From positions 6,605,001-6,669,000 of the forward strand of contig NZ_CP107902.1 of assembly GCF_036013935.1 (NCBI RefSeq): DNA of 64,000 nucleotides, in the 5' to 3' direction. Numbering within the stretch: the first letter of the stretch is position 1; each line of letters opens with the position of its first letter. Position numbers and translations under genes: made by a program. Under the pieces are notes generated by a model. The model saw only the letters and a program-made list of their open reading frames with translations. It was not told the origin of the DNA and made no database searches. The DNA is from Streptomyces sp. NBC_00461. Its GTDB lineage: Bacteria > Actinomycetota > Actinomycetes > Streptomycetales > Streptomycetaceae. Below are positions 48,217-57,526 of the stretch, in pieces.

Positions 48217-48251
48217 CCGCAGCTCGGCCCCTTGTCCGACCTGCGGCGTGC
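48212..48251 (-). terminator. Perfect 11-bp hairpin after the 48.26-kb gene
   Basis: GCACGCCGCAG (48212-48222) pairs with CTGCGGCGTGC (48241-48251) directly downstream of the minus-strand gene's stop. Confidence 0.65.
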
Positions 48252-48259
48252 ACCATGCT

Positions 48260-48646
48260 TCAAGCGTTGACGATCTTCTGGACCTCGCGAAGTTTCACTT
48301 CCGCGGTCAGTGACGAGTAGTCGCCACTCACCAATCCGTCCAAAGCGCTTCGTACGTTGTAGGACTGGGGGCGAAGAACGGCGTCCAGGACGCGGGCACG
48401 CTCACCCCCATCGCGCGTGTACACCCACACCTGCTGGTCCTTACGCGGCTCGGTGTTGCACCGAGGATCCAAGATGTCGAGCGGGAAGTATCCGAGGCCG
48501 ACAGCTTCGAGTTCACGGGCGATGGAGCTGAGAACATGCTTGCCGAGTCTGTCGAATCCCAGTGCGCTCCGCAGACGCCCCAAGTTATCCGGCATCAGCC
48601 CGCCCTCGTCCTCACACGCCCCAGCGGTCTCCTGAAGATCAGCCAC
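48260..48646 (-). CDS. Hypothetical protein, possible defence-associated
   Basis: Soluble protein of 128 aa that I do not recognise. The central part (LSSIARELEAVGLGYFPLDILDP ... DQQVWVYTRDGGERARVLDAVL) has a compact alpha/beta look. The start could also be the ATG at about 48595. It lies between the small-protein cluster and the restriction-type gene, with a hairpin at its 3' end. Confidence 0.65.
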   Translation of the reverse strand: MADLQETAGACEDEGGLMPDNLGRLRSALGFDRLGKHVLSSIARELEAVGLGYFPLDILDPRCNTEPRKDQQVWVYTRDGGERARVLDAVLRPQSYNVRSALDGLVSGDYSSLTAEVKLREVQKIVNA

Positions 48647-49007
48647 TTCACCCTCCCCTTGTGTGGTACTGAGCTGAAGAGCGTATAGGGATCAAGGAAA
48701 TAAAACCTGTGATCTCCTAACAGGGCTGGCTGCTGGCCTGGTTCGTGGCCGTAGACGTCAACCCTCCGGCGCTGAGCGGGCCTCGTGCGCACGGCTCCGG
48801 AGGCCCCATGTGACTAACGTGTCTCGCCAGGTCAGGGCGACGGGTGTGTCTGCTTGTTGCCGATCGGTCCACGGATAGGCCGCGTCCAGGGTGGGTCGCC
48901 CATGAGCGATCAGCCTGGGCCGTGGATGGACTTGACGTGTGGCGAGCCCAATGTCCGCTCGACACAGGGCTGGTTGGACTGTCAGTGCGATGATCTAGGG
49001 TCCATTC
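48647..49007. other. Intergenic region with a partial tRNA-Arg core
   Basis: About 360 bases between divergent genes. CACGGCTCCGGAGGCC (48790-48805) is a 16-base piece of the tRNA-Arg(CCG) core, followed 21 bases on by GCCAGGTCAG, as at the 40.04-kb site. It marks another, more eroded, attachment-like site at the left edge of the defence island. Confidence 0.55.
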
Positions 49008-50117
49008 ATGACCGCTAGCGTTGAAGTGATCAACCCCGGTGACGTGCGTACGCGCGCTGAGATCCGGGCAGCGTTTGGGGGAAGCCCTCAGGGAGGGATT
49101 TGCCCCTCCGACGACAAGCGCACAGTCAACCTCTACTCGGACCCGGACGTGGGCGAGCAAGCCGGCTACTACGACGGCTGGTTGGCTGAGGAAGATGAGC
49201 TGGGGCCGGTCTTCGAGTACACCGGTGCAGGCAAGTCTGGCGACCAGACCTTCGATGGAGTCGCAGGCTCAGGGAACCGGGCGATCCTGCGACACGCAGA
49301 GCAAGACCGGGTACTTCGCGTGTTCACCCGCGTGGGCAAGGTGCCTGGGAGTGACATAAAGACGCACCGTTATCTGGGGATGTTCACGCTGGACGGCATG
49401 CAGCCGTACGTCTGGCGCCGAGTCCATGGTGAAGACGGCCAGGAACGCAGCGTCATCGTGTTCCGGTTGCGCCCCGAAGGCGCTGTCCAGCACGCTGCGC
49501 AAGACGTGATCCCTGCCGCTGGCGAGACCACGGCTGAGTTCGTACCATTCAAAGCCGTTACCGCGGCGATGATCCAGTCCGAACCGGCAACAACCGGTGC
49601 TCTGCCGCTTCCGAGGCAGCGCGTCCGCAAGCGGACCTCCGGACGGAAGGCCACTCCTAACGCGGAAACCAGCGGTACTTTCGTCGTTCCTGAGGCCTTC
49701 GGCACCAAGCTGAGCATCCGTGCCGCCACGGCCGCGACTGTCGCCGTCCGACATGAGGCCGAGCTGACGCAGGCCTACAAAGCTCACTTGGAGTCTGCTG
49801 GACACCAGACCGGTGCGTTCCAGATCAAGGTGAAGGGTCTCACCTCAACGCTTCGCACCGACCTGTACGACGCAACAGATCACGCGCTGTACGAGGCAAA
49901 GGGCTCGAACTCCCGAGAGGACGTTCGGATGGCTCTCGGGCAGATCCTGGACTACAGCCGCTACGTCAAGACGCCTGAACATGAGGGCGAGCCTAAGCGC
50001 GTAATCCTGTTGCCGTCAGCTCCCACGCCCGACATGTACACGCTACTCGATCGCTATGACGTCGAGGTGGTGTATCGATCCAACGATGGCCATTTCGTTG
50101 GATCGGTCGTTCCCTAG
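49008..50117 (+). CDS. Probable modification-dependent (type IV) restriction endonuclease
   Basis: Protein of 369 aa. The N-terminal part (about 45-160) has FEYTGAGKSGDQTF, GNRAILRHAEQDRVLRVF and THRYLGMFTL, resembling the SRA-like DNA-reading domain of ScoMcrA-type enzymes that flip modified cytosine. The C-terminal part (about 265-365) is a PD-(D/E)XK nuclease candidate with Asp285 (or Asp288) and Glu296-Ala-Lys298 (ALYEAKGS). This fits a single-protein enzyme cutting methylated or phosphorothioated foreign DNA. No methyltransferase partner adjoins, as expected for type IV. Confidence 0.78.
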   Translation: MTASVEVINPGDVRTRAEIRAAFGGSPQGGICPSDDKRTVNLYSDPDVGEQAGYYDGWLAEEDELGPVFEYTGAGKSGDQTFDGVAGSGNRAILRHAEQDRVLRVFTRVGKVPGSDIKTHRYLGMFTLDGMQPYVWRRVHGEDGQERSVIVFRLRPEGAVQHAAQDVIPAAGETTAEFVPFKAVTAAMIQSEPATTGALPLPRQRVRKRTSGRKATPNAETSGTFVVPEAFGTKLSIRAATAATVAVRHEAELTQAYKAHLESAGHQTGAFQIKVKGLTSTLRTDLYDATDHALYEAKGSNSREDVRMALGQILDYSRYVKTPEHEGEPKRVILLPSAPTPDMYTLLDRYDVEVVYRSNDGHFVGSVVP

Positions 50118-50193
50118 GTATAGCCACGAGTGCAAACTGCCACTCAGGCGCCACGCTCCTAGCGACGGAGAGGCAGTTTGCGCGCTCCCTCGC

Positions 50194-51000
50194 CTAAATT
50201 TTCCAATGGTTGGAAATGCGCCCGAACGGCGCAGCTCCTGCATAGGGGACGAGGTCGAGCGGATTCATCCAGGCGTCAGAAAAGTGAATGTTGAGGTGAA
50301 GCGCCAGCGCGAGCAGGATGTCTTGCTCGGGTTCGGCATCGATCTGGATTAGCGAAGCGCCCGCCACCGGAGACCTCAAGAGTGAACCCGTGCGGGGGTC
50401 GCCCCATTGTAGATGCCCCTTACCCGCGACCCACACGCTGTCCGGCCACTCAATGGGGTTGCGGGTCCGACACCAGTCCACAAGGTGAGCCCCGATTGTT
50501 TCCAGCTTGAGACTGTCAAATGCCACAATCATGCCTGATGTCGGGAAGAAGTTGTGTGTCTCGCCGTATGCCTTGGTGGAGCGAGCGATGATCCCGGAAA
50601 TCGGTCGGTATGCCGTCTTGGGCATCCTGCGCATCCGGCTGATCTTGCCGCAGGAGTCCAGAAGCTGCGCACGATCCAGCTTAGTCTTGACCTCGACAAC
50701 GCCGTATACGCATTCGTTGGGGATGATGCGGAATCCTTGAAGGGTAGTAAACGGCGGCGTCCCGCGGTCAATAAGAACAATGTCAGACTGTGGTGATACA
50801 TCGCCATTCGTTGCGATGACCTCTACGTTGTGTACTGCTTCAACGTGAGTTGGCAGGTATCCCGAAAAGAACTGTTGGATGAGTACCTCGCGTGAGGTCC
50901 CGGCCTCACCGTTATGATTGAAGTTTTTTGACTGCTCGAAGTCGGCGCGCATCCTTTTCGCTACAGAGCTGAGGATCTTTCCTAATTTTGCTGTAGTCAC
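50194..51000 (-). CDS. DUF6602-like nuclease-fold protein
   Basis: Protein of 268 aa. The pattern GTSREVLIQQFFSGYLP ... SPQSDIVLIDRG ... YGVVEVKTKL fits the DUF6602 family, with a PD-(D/E)XK-type site at Asp73, Glu103 and Lys105. Proteins of this type occur in bacterial defence islands but their activity is not established. Convergent with the type IV enzyme. Base composition is lower in GC than the core genes. Confidence 0.75.
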   Translation of the reverse strand: MTTAKLGKILSSVAKRMRADFEQSKNFNHNGEAGTSREVLIQQFFSGYLPTHVEAVHNVEVIATNGDVSPQSDIVLIDRGTPPFTTLQGFRIIPNECVYGVVEVKTKLDRAQLLDSCGKISRMRRMPKTAYRPISGIIARSTKAYGETHNFFPTSGMIVAFDSLKLETIGAHLVDWCRTRNPIEWPDSVWVAGKGHLQWGDPRTGSLLRSPVAGASLIQIDAEPEQDILLALALHLNIHFSDAWMNPLDLVPYAGAAPFGRISNHWKI

Positions 51001-51286
51001 CTATCGATCATACGTTGCGCTCGCCACGTCAGCCCTGGATTCGGTGCCGGCAAACAGGGATGGGGAGCGTTCGATTCCTGGGGTCCGCAGGCTGCCGGGG
51101 GTCTGTTGACGGTCCGCGAGGCGTCTACGGCGGCGCGCAGGCCGTCATCGCACGTTGGTCACAGGCTTTTGACACCGTACTGGCAGCATGCGAGAGCCAC
51201 CGGCGACAACTACATCGAAGGTTCTGACCCTCGCGACGGCGTCCTGTCGGCGACGAGCAGCGCGGCCACGGCCGGGAAGGGAGGCC

Positions 51287-53218
51287 TCAGATCTTGGGAA
51301 CGCCCAAATCAGCGAAGAGCTGGCGGGAGGCCGGATCTACTGAGTACAGCACGGTGCCGCGAATGGAGCGGGTCATGAGAACCCCGTACGCGTTGCGCAC
51401 CCGCTCCGCCAACTCGTCGTCGGAGCGGACCCGGCTGGCCTTGCTGTGCACATGCTGGCGGTTCAAAGCCCAGGAGTCTGAAGTCCAGGTGAGATCGGGT
51501 CCCATGATGACGCCGCCCCACTCGTACTCGAGGCCTTGTGCCGTGTGGACACAGCCGATCTGTCCGAAGCCCCCCGGATCCGTGGCCCAGAACCGGCGCT
51601 TGGGCACACCGGGCGTCCTGTGGTTGTCGCCGGCATTCCATGGCCTTGCCCAGCCCTCCTCCGGCGCGACATCCGGTGCGGTGCCCGTGTCATCGGTCCA
51701 CTTCCAGCACATCCCCGCAGACATCCGGGCACTCAACCCCGCATCCAGCTTTGACTGCAGGAACTTTTCCATCTGAGCAGCGCTGTCGGTGTAGTACAGC
51801 TCGAACGGTTCCCGATCCGCTCCTGCATCGGGATTCCACGGCAGAGGGTCGCCGAGGATGAGACGCTGAACCCATGTGTCGTAGGTGGAACTCCCGACCG
51901 CGCGCAGGGCGCGATCGAGATGGATCGGCACGATCTCTGCCCTCAACTCATGGATGGCCTCGATGAGTTCTTTCTCGGACCAGATCTCCTCCGCGAACAG
52001 CCGCTGGTCGCCGTCGATGAAGAAGACGGGAACCTTGGCCCGGCTCACGATCACGGACACGGAGGATTCCCCGGGCCGCATGGAGAACGAGCCCGTCATC
52101 GGGCGTTCGGTAAGCCGGTGCGCTTCATCGCACAGCAACAGGTCGAGCTCGTTGGGGCCCAGCCTGTCCGCGGCCTGGTTCAAGGTCGTAAAGGCCTTGC
52201 CCTTGCCCCGGACGCCGCGTTTGAAGTTCTCCCGGGAGGCCACGCCCCCTGACACGAAGCGGGCGTTGGCCCCCTCGTTGAGGGCCTGGCCCAGCACAGT
52301 CAGTGCCACAAGCGACTTCCCGGTGCCTGCTCGGCCGCTGACGACGTACACCTTCTTCGCGCCGGGTGACGGGGTCCGGACCGCGGCCATGATGCCGTCC
52401 ACAGCTTCGCGCTGCTTCTCCAGCAAGCTGAACTTCGTGTAGCCGTTGACGATCGCCCCGACTTCGGACGTCAGCAGCGAAGTCGAGCGGCGCCTGGCCA
52501 GGAGCTCCTGCGCTGCTGTTGCGTCCGACGTAGGACTGAAGTGGCTCTTCAGGAACTTGCGAAGGTCTGCCGGCTGGCGGGCGGTGAACGTCGGAATGCC
52601 TGCAGCAGGCCGGACTCTACTGATCCACTGGGACTGTGAGTCCTTGAGGTTGTGCAGGTATGCGGCCCCGACAAGGTGTACGTATCGGTCGTCGAACATG
52701 CTGTGATGGCGCCTGAGTGCGTCCAGGTTGTCCTTGACCTGTATGGCAGGGTGTTTCTTGTGACGTCCGTAGAAGGGTGCAAAGACGCGCTCTACGGCAC
52801 AGTCGTCGCACAGCGATCCCGTGATGGCTTTCCTGCATTGGGCGCATAGCCCGTCCTTCGCCTTGGACGGGTCGGGACGTTCGACCCCGCTCCACTGCTT
52901 CAGTTCGATCGCGGCAAAGCTGAGCCCACCGTCCGGATGACCGCCGGCGAGCACCACGTCGATCGGGTTCATGCTCGGATGGACGCGGTACTCCACGAAG
53001 ACGTACACCTGCCCGAGTCCGAGATCGGACAGTGCAGTGGCCAACTCGTAGACGCTTTCCCGCCACGAATCCTTATCGCTCTCTGAGGGCTCCTTCCCCT
53101 GGGGGTGTGCGGCCTCGTAGCAGGCCACAATCTTGGGGATGAGGCGGTCCCGGTCCCGCACCAGCTCCTCAGCCGGCCAGAACGCCTCCAGCTCCGACCA
53201 CGTACCCCCGCCAGCCAT
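51287..53218 (-). CDS. Nuclease-helicase fusion (DUF2075/Schlafen-like helicase)
   Basis: Protein of 643 aa. An N-terminal PD-(D/E)XK-like domain (Asp87 in PIDVVLAGG, Glu105 and Lys107 in AAIELKQWSG) is followed by a four-cysteine zinc site (C126xxC129 ... C137xxC140) and a superfamily-1 helicase core: Walker A SGRAGTGKSLV near 292, DEAHRL near 359, and the late motif HTAQGLEYEWGGVI. The family is DUF2075. The start at 53218 (MAGGGTW) is chosen because earlier residues are low-complexity. It should unwind and cut nucleic acid, probably phage-derived. Confidence 0.82.
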   Translation of the reverse strand: MAGGGTWSELEAFWPAEELVRDRDRLIPKIVACYEAAHPQGKEPSESDKDSWRESVYELATALSDLGLGQVYVFVEYRVHPSMNPIDVVLAGGHPDGGLSFAAIELKQWSGVERPDPSKAKDGLCAQCRKAITGSLCDDCAVERVFAPFYGRHKKHPAIQVKDNLDALRRHHSMFDDRYVHLVGAAYLHNLKDSQSQWISRVRPAAGIPTFTARQPADLRKFLKSHFSPTSDATAAQELLARRRSTSLLTSEVGAIVNGYTKFSLLEKQREAVDGIMAAVRTPSPGAKKVYVVSGRAGTGKSLVALTVLGQALNEGANARFVSGGVASRENFKRGVRGKGKAFTTLNQAADRLGPNELDLLLCDEAHRLTERPMTGSFSMRPGESSVSVIVSRAKVPVFFIDGDQRLFAEEIWSEKELIEAIHELRAEIVPIHLDRALRAVGSSTYDTWVQRLILGDPLPWNPDAGADREPFELYYTDSAAQMEKFLQSKLDAGLSARMSAGMCWKWTDDTGTAPDVAPEEGWARPWNAGDNHRTPGVPKRRFWATDPGGFGQIGCVHTAQGLEYEWGGVIMGPDLTWTSDSWALNRQHVHSKASRVRSDDELAERVRNAYGVLMTRSIRGTVLYSVDPASRQLFADLGVPKI

Positions 53219-53494
53219 TACGCCTACCTGCTTCCGATGCCACCGTCTGCCCCGCCCCCCACGCTCTTTGCAGCAGCGAGCTAGGGACCAAGAGGTGGAC
53301 CAGTATCTCAGTGGCCCAAAGTGAGGACAGCGATAACCGGCCGAACAGCGGCCTGCTACGGTCGCGTTACGGTGGCGCGGATATGCGACCGAGCGCAAGC
53401 TCACCGACTCGCTTCCGTGCCGCCGGCACCGCAGAGCTGCCCAGGGCGCAGCACGGCAAAGCCCACACTCGATCGCTTGCGACCTGCAAGGGCC

Positions 53495-53683
53495 GTCAAG
53501 AAGGACCACGCGGACGAGTTCAAGGCCGATGCCGTAGCCCTGTACGAGTTCACACCCGGGCAACGTACAAGAGCATCGCCGCCGATCTGTGCATCAACCG
53601 GGCCACCTTGCGCGAGTGGGTCCTGCGGGACCGCGAACGCCGCGGCGTCACTGCTGGCCCGGCGGCGGCAGCTCGACGTCCGG
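53495..53683 (+). pseudogene. IS3-type transposase OrfA remnant
   Basis: Two frames together encode EFKADAVALYEFTPGQ and TYKSIAADLCINRATLREWV, the helix-turn-helix part of an IS3-family OrfA, joined by a frameshift. The rest of the IS, including OrfB and terminal repeats, is missing. It marks a past insertion next to pglX. Confidence 0.7.
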
Positions 53684-53685
53684 CC

Positions 53686-56600
53686 CTATCCCGTTTTGGC
53701 CCTGCCCCGGGTGGCGGCAGGTGGCCGCCAGGTGCGTAGATCGTCATCGGTGAGGCCGTGCTCGGCCTGCTTCTGCTGGCGGTAACTGGCGAAGAAGTCC
53801 CCCGGGGAGCCGCTGTAGAGCATGTCGAACTCGTTGTGCCACTGGTAGAGCCACGGCTGCAGTTCCAGCAGGCCGGCGAGGAAGGGCGTGATTTCCTCGG
53901 CGGTCAGCGCGGTGTTGGTGAAGTACGTCGCCAGGGCCTGTGCCTGTTCGCGGTGGTCCCAGCCGGCCCAGCCGTACAGCTCGGGGGTGGCGGCGTTGGT
54001 TTGCCCGAAGGAGATGAACCGCTCCTTGGGTAGGTCGAGTTTGCCGCGTGCTCGCCAGCAGGAGGGGCGAAGGAAGTCGGCGGAGGTGTACTTCGGCGGT
54101 ACGGGGATGGAGTCCCGGACCTTCCGCTTGGCCTGCTCGTCGGGCGCGGCGTCCTCCTTGCGCTGGAGGTCCCACACCGCCTCCCAGTCCGCGCGCTTCT
54201 TCAGCCCGGAGGGCTTGTAGCGCAGGGCGGCGAGGAAGGGCACGTGCTCGTCGGTGATCAGCTCGGCGACGACCTTGGGGAGGTCCTTGCGGGGCGCGTA
54301 GAGCTTGGCCACGGAGACGAAGTCCTCGTCGTGGGAGAGGGCGTCGGCGAGGCGGGAGAGGGTGAGGATGGTCGGCTGACTGTTTTCGTCGAACCAGAGA
54401 TCGCGGTTCTCCATGCGGTCGAGCAGCCAGGACCGCAGGGCCCTCTCCTGGAGAGCGTCCCAGCCCTCGGTGGCCCAGCGGCGCTTGTATTCGGGGCGCT
54501 CCACCATGCCGATGGCACGGTTCGACTCGATGGCGTCGATCCGCTTCTGGACGATCTCCCGGTAGGGGGTGGGCCAGTGGGCGGGGATCTCCGTGATGGG
54601 CGTGGAGTTGTGCCGCTTGAACCACTCGTCGCTGGCCTCGCCTGCGGCGACGCAGCGGGCGAGGACGATTTCGAAGGCCCGCTCGCCGAGGGCGAGTTCG
54701 GGAATGTTTGGGTCGTCGGGATCCTCGGAGACGCGGAGGTCTTCGGGATGGAGGTTGTAGAGGGAATAGACCTGCCAGTCCAGCTCTTCCTGCAGGGCAA
54801 TCATTCGGGCACGGATGGAGTCCCAGCGGACTTTAGCCTCGCGGAGAGCGCCGGCGACCGGGGCGGCCTCGACTGCCACGGCTGCGGGGCTGGCGGCGGT
54901 GAGTTGCTGGGCAAGCGCATCAAGGGTGGTAGCGAGGGTGGTGGGGTGCTTGGTTGGGAGAGGGAACTCCTGGAGCTTGGTGCCAGTGAACTCAAAGAAT
55001 CGCTCCCAGTCGTCGCTGGTAAAGCCGCCACCCTCTCCACGGATCCCCTTGTCGTGGCTGACCTGCTTCAGCCAAAACCCAGCCGTAGAACTATTAAGTA
55101 GCCCAAGCAGCCGAAGATGTTCCTCCTCGCTCGCCCCCTCCCGCAACTTGATCACCGGTGCGGTTCGAATGAATCCGCTTTGGTCACGACGCAAAGTGAA
55201 CTGGTTGTGCGTGGCAACGAAGGAGAAGGCGATCAGGGAGGGGGACCAATAACGCTTATGGTTGAAGCTAGAAAACTCGAACCACGTCAAGCCCTGCTCT
55301 TCTTGTGTGCCAGAAAGGGCTTTGCGTCGCCGAAGAAGCACTCGATTGCGCCAGAGTAGCCGCTCAGTGACATCATCAATCTGTGCAGACTGCGTCGCGT
55401 CGTCATAGGGAAACAGTGTGCCGATGCCATCTTGAACACTCCAATCCCTGACAGACGCGCCACCGTAGAATGATCGAATATTTTTAGACGGGACACCCAG
55501 TCGCTGCGCAGCAGTTTCCCCGATCATGTAGGCATCATCTTCTCGGGTTACAGCACAGAATCCAATGCTCTCTGCCTCGGATGAAAGTTTAGCCGCTTGC
55601 GCGCTCTCAATTTGAGCGTTCAGCTCTAGGCCGCCGTCAGTCAAGATCCAGGGTTGCCGCGCGAAGTGGCGCATTCGGTCAAGATCGTCCACGGATACCC
55701 ATTGGCTGGTTGAACCGGGCCTGTCGATCTGTTCAACGATGGCATTCCAGACCAATCCCTTTTCGGCGTTCTCCGGCGCCGACGGCTCCCCTTGCACACT
55801 GCGAACCGTGCGGATCGCAGTCGACCGACTGCTCCCGGCACGACGCTTGCCAATCAGGATGACCGTCGGTGTGCCGTGCCCGGGGATGTAGGCGCCAGAG
55901 GTGTCGATGACCTCGGTGAGCTCTACCTCGTGGGCGAAGTATTTCTCGATAAGTTTGGTGCCGAACTCTCGTTTCATGAATGAGTTCGCTGTAATCTGAC
56001 CGACCATGCCGTACCCATTGCCATCGACGTCACCGCTCTTGGCCAATTCGAAGAACCGTTGAGCGAACGGCACCGACAGCGCGTACTGCATGGCACAGGC
56101 ATTGTACAGATCCTTGTACAATGCATTAAGCTGCTTGTCCTTCACCGTAATATACGGTGGATTGCCTACTACTACGTGGTACTGGCCCTGCTGAAGAATC
56201 CCGGAATGCTCATGAACGTCCTCCGTGATGTAGGTGAACGTGGCCAACTCATTCGCGTCCTGGCTCTCTAGGTAATCGAACAGCCCCAACTGCCGGGACT
56301 TGATCAGCGAATCCCCAACGGCAAGATGCATCGGCCACTCGTACTTCGCTGCTTCTTGAAGGGTCCGCACCCCGCTCGCTGCCATAGCCGCAACCAGCAG
56401 CCGGAATCGGGCGATGGCCACCGCAAACGGGTTGATGTCCACGCCGTGCACCGAGTCCAGCGCTTCCCGTACCCGCTCATGCACATCCCTCCCCGGCTGC
56501 CCCTCCGCCCACAGCCGGACCAGCCGCCGGAAAGCGCCCAGCACGAAGTGTCCGGACCCGCACGTGGGGTCGATCATCTTCAGACCCTCGTGGCCGAACT

Positions 56601-57288
56601 CCCGCACCGCCGGATTCATCGTCCGGTCGAGGATGAACTCCTCCACGAACTCAGGTGTCTGGAGCAGCGCGTACGTTTTCCGGGCGGCCTCGCTCAGGTC
56701 CTGGTACAGGTCACCCAGGAACCGCGTGTCCCACCCCTTCGTGCCGTCCTGGTTCAACGGGTCGGTGAAGTCGTGGACCAACACACCCGCCTCGTCCCGC
56801 TGCCGCCAGAACTCCACCAGCTCCCGCGCACCGTCATGCGACAGCGGGATCTGATACAGCGGGTTGTGCCGTTTGTCGAACAGGAGCCGGCCCGCCTGGC
56901 CCGCACCCAGTTCCTCGAACGCTTTCTGCAGCCAACCGCGGTAGGTCGGGTCCTCCTCCGTCTCCACATACGCGTCGTACCGCGCCTCCGCCAGCTCACG
57001 CCGGTCCCCGTCCGCGCCCGTCAGATACGGCTCCGGAATCAGCCGGTTGTCCTCGCAGAAGCGGACGAAGACCGTGCCCAGCACCCACGCCACCGCGACC
57101 TGCGTGATCCGCTCATCGAGCCACGAGTTCCACGTTGCCGCCGTACGCCCGAGCTTGCGCGCCTGGTCGTACTCGGCCCGCAACCGCGCACCCACGTCAT
57201 CGAGCGCCTTCACCTGCTTGCCCAGGTCAGCCTCGACCGCCTTGACCTGCTGTTTTAGATCGTTCAACAGAGCCTTGCGGTCGATCAC
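53686..57288 (-). CDS. pglX: PglX-like adenine-specific DNA methyltransferase (BREX-2/Pgl)
   Basis: Methyltransferase of 1200 aa matching PglX of the phage-growth-limitation (BREX type 2) systems. It has the SAM motif DPTCGSGHF (240-248), the amino-methyltransferase motif NPPY (376-379) and a long C-terminal target-recognition region. In BREX it methylates host DNA and is required for phage exclusion together with PglZ (alkaline phosphatase), PglY (ATPase) and PglW (kinase). None of those is encoded in this window; the neighbours are a DUF2075 helicase and an AlbA_2 protein. Start is GTG. GC content is lower in the central part, in keeping with transfer. Confidence 0.92.
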   Translation of the reverse strand: MIDRKALLNDLKQQVKAVEADLGKQVKALDDVGARLRAEYDQARKLGRTAATWNSWLDERITQVAVAWVLGTVFVRFCEDNRLIPEPYLTGADGDRRELAEARYDAYVETEEDPTYRGWLQKAFEELGAGQAGRLLFDKRHNPLYQIPLSHDGARELVEFWRQRDEAGVLVHDFTDPLNQDGTKGWDTRFLGDLYQDLSEAARKTYALLQTPEFVEEFILDRTMNPAVREFGHEGLKMIDPTCGSGHFVLGAFRRLVRLWAEGQPGRDVHERVREALDSVHGVDINPFAVAIARFRLLVAAMAASGVRTLQEAAKYEWPMHLAVGDSLIKSRQLGLFDYLESQDANELATFTYITEDVHEHSGILQQGQYHVVVGNPPYITVKDKQLNALYKDLYNACAMQYALSVPFAQRFFELAKSGDVDGNGYGMVGQITANSFMKREFGTKLIEKYFAHEVELTEVIDTSGAYIPGHGTPTVILIGKRRAGSSRSTAIRTVRSVQGEPSAPENAEKGLVWNAIVEQIDRPGSTSQWVSVDDLDRMRHFARQPWILTDGGLELNAQIESAQAAKLSSEAESIGFCAVTREDDAYMIGETAAQRLGVPSKNIRSFYGGASVRDWSVQDGIGTLFPYDDATQSAQIDDVTERLLWRNRVLLRRRKALSGTQEEQGLTWFEFSSFNHKRYWSPSLIAFSFVATHNQFTLRRDQSGFIRTAPVIKLREGASEEEHLRLLGLLNSSTAGFWLKQVSHDKGIRGEGGGFTSDDWERFFEFTGTKLQEFPLPTKHPTTLATTLDALAQQLTAASPAAVAVEAAPVAGALREAKVRWDSIRARMIALQEELDWQVYSLYNLHPEDLRVSEDPDDPNIPELALGERAFEIVLARCVAAGEASDEWFKRHNSTPITEIPAHWPTPYREIVQKRIDAIESNRAIGMVERPEYKRRWATEGWDALQERALRSWLLDRMENRDLWFDENSQPTILTLSRLADALSHDEDFVSVAKLYAPRKDLPKVVAELITDEHVPFLAALRYKPSGLKKRADWEAVWDLQRKEDAAPDEQAKRKVRDSIPVPPKYTSADFLRPSCWRARGKLDLPKERFISFGQTNAATPELYGWAGWDHREQAQALATYFTNTALTAEEITPFLAGLLELQPWLYQWHNEFDMLYSGSPGDFFASYRQQKQAEHGLTDDDLRTWRPPAATRGRAKTG

Positions 57289-57526
57289 AGCACCCCTCCC
57301 TGGTTACCTTCACAAGAGCTCTGAATGTTACTGCTCGTCTCAGGAGCGGCTTGTTGCGGAACGGGTCCCGTCAAGGTTGGCGCAGTCCCTGTCGCTGATG
57401 GTCAACACCTGCCGTCGTCGGCCCTCATGGGCCCACACACGGGGGCCGCGGTCCCGCAAGCCTGACGCGGCCACGACCTGCTGGCAAGTCACGATGCGTA
57501 CAATCTGGGTTGCGCGGAGAGATATC

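Noticed and set aside
53686..57288. Complete BREX-2 system
   Set aside because: Only pglX is present; no PglZ phosphatase, PglY ATPase, PglW kinase or BrxHI helicase is encoded in the window.
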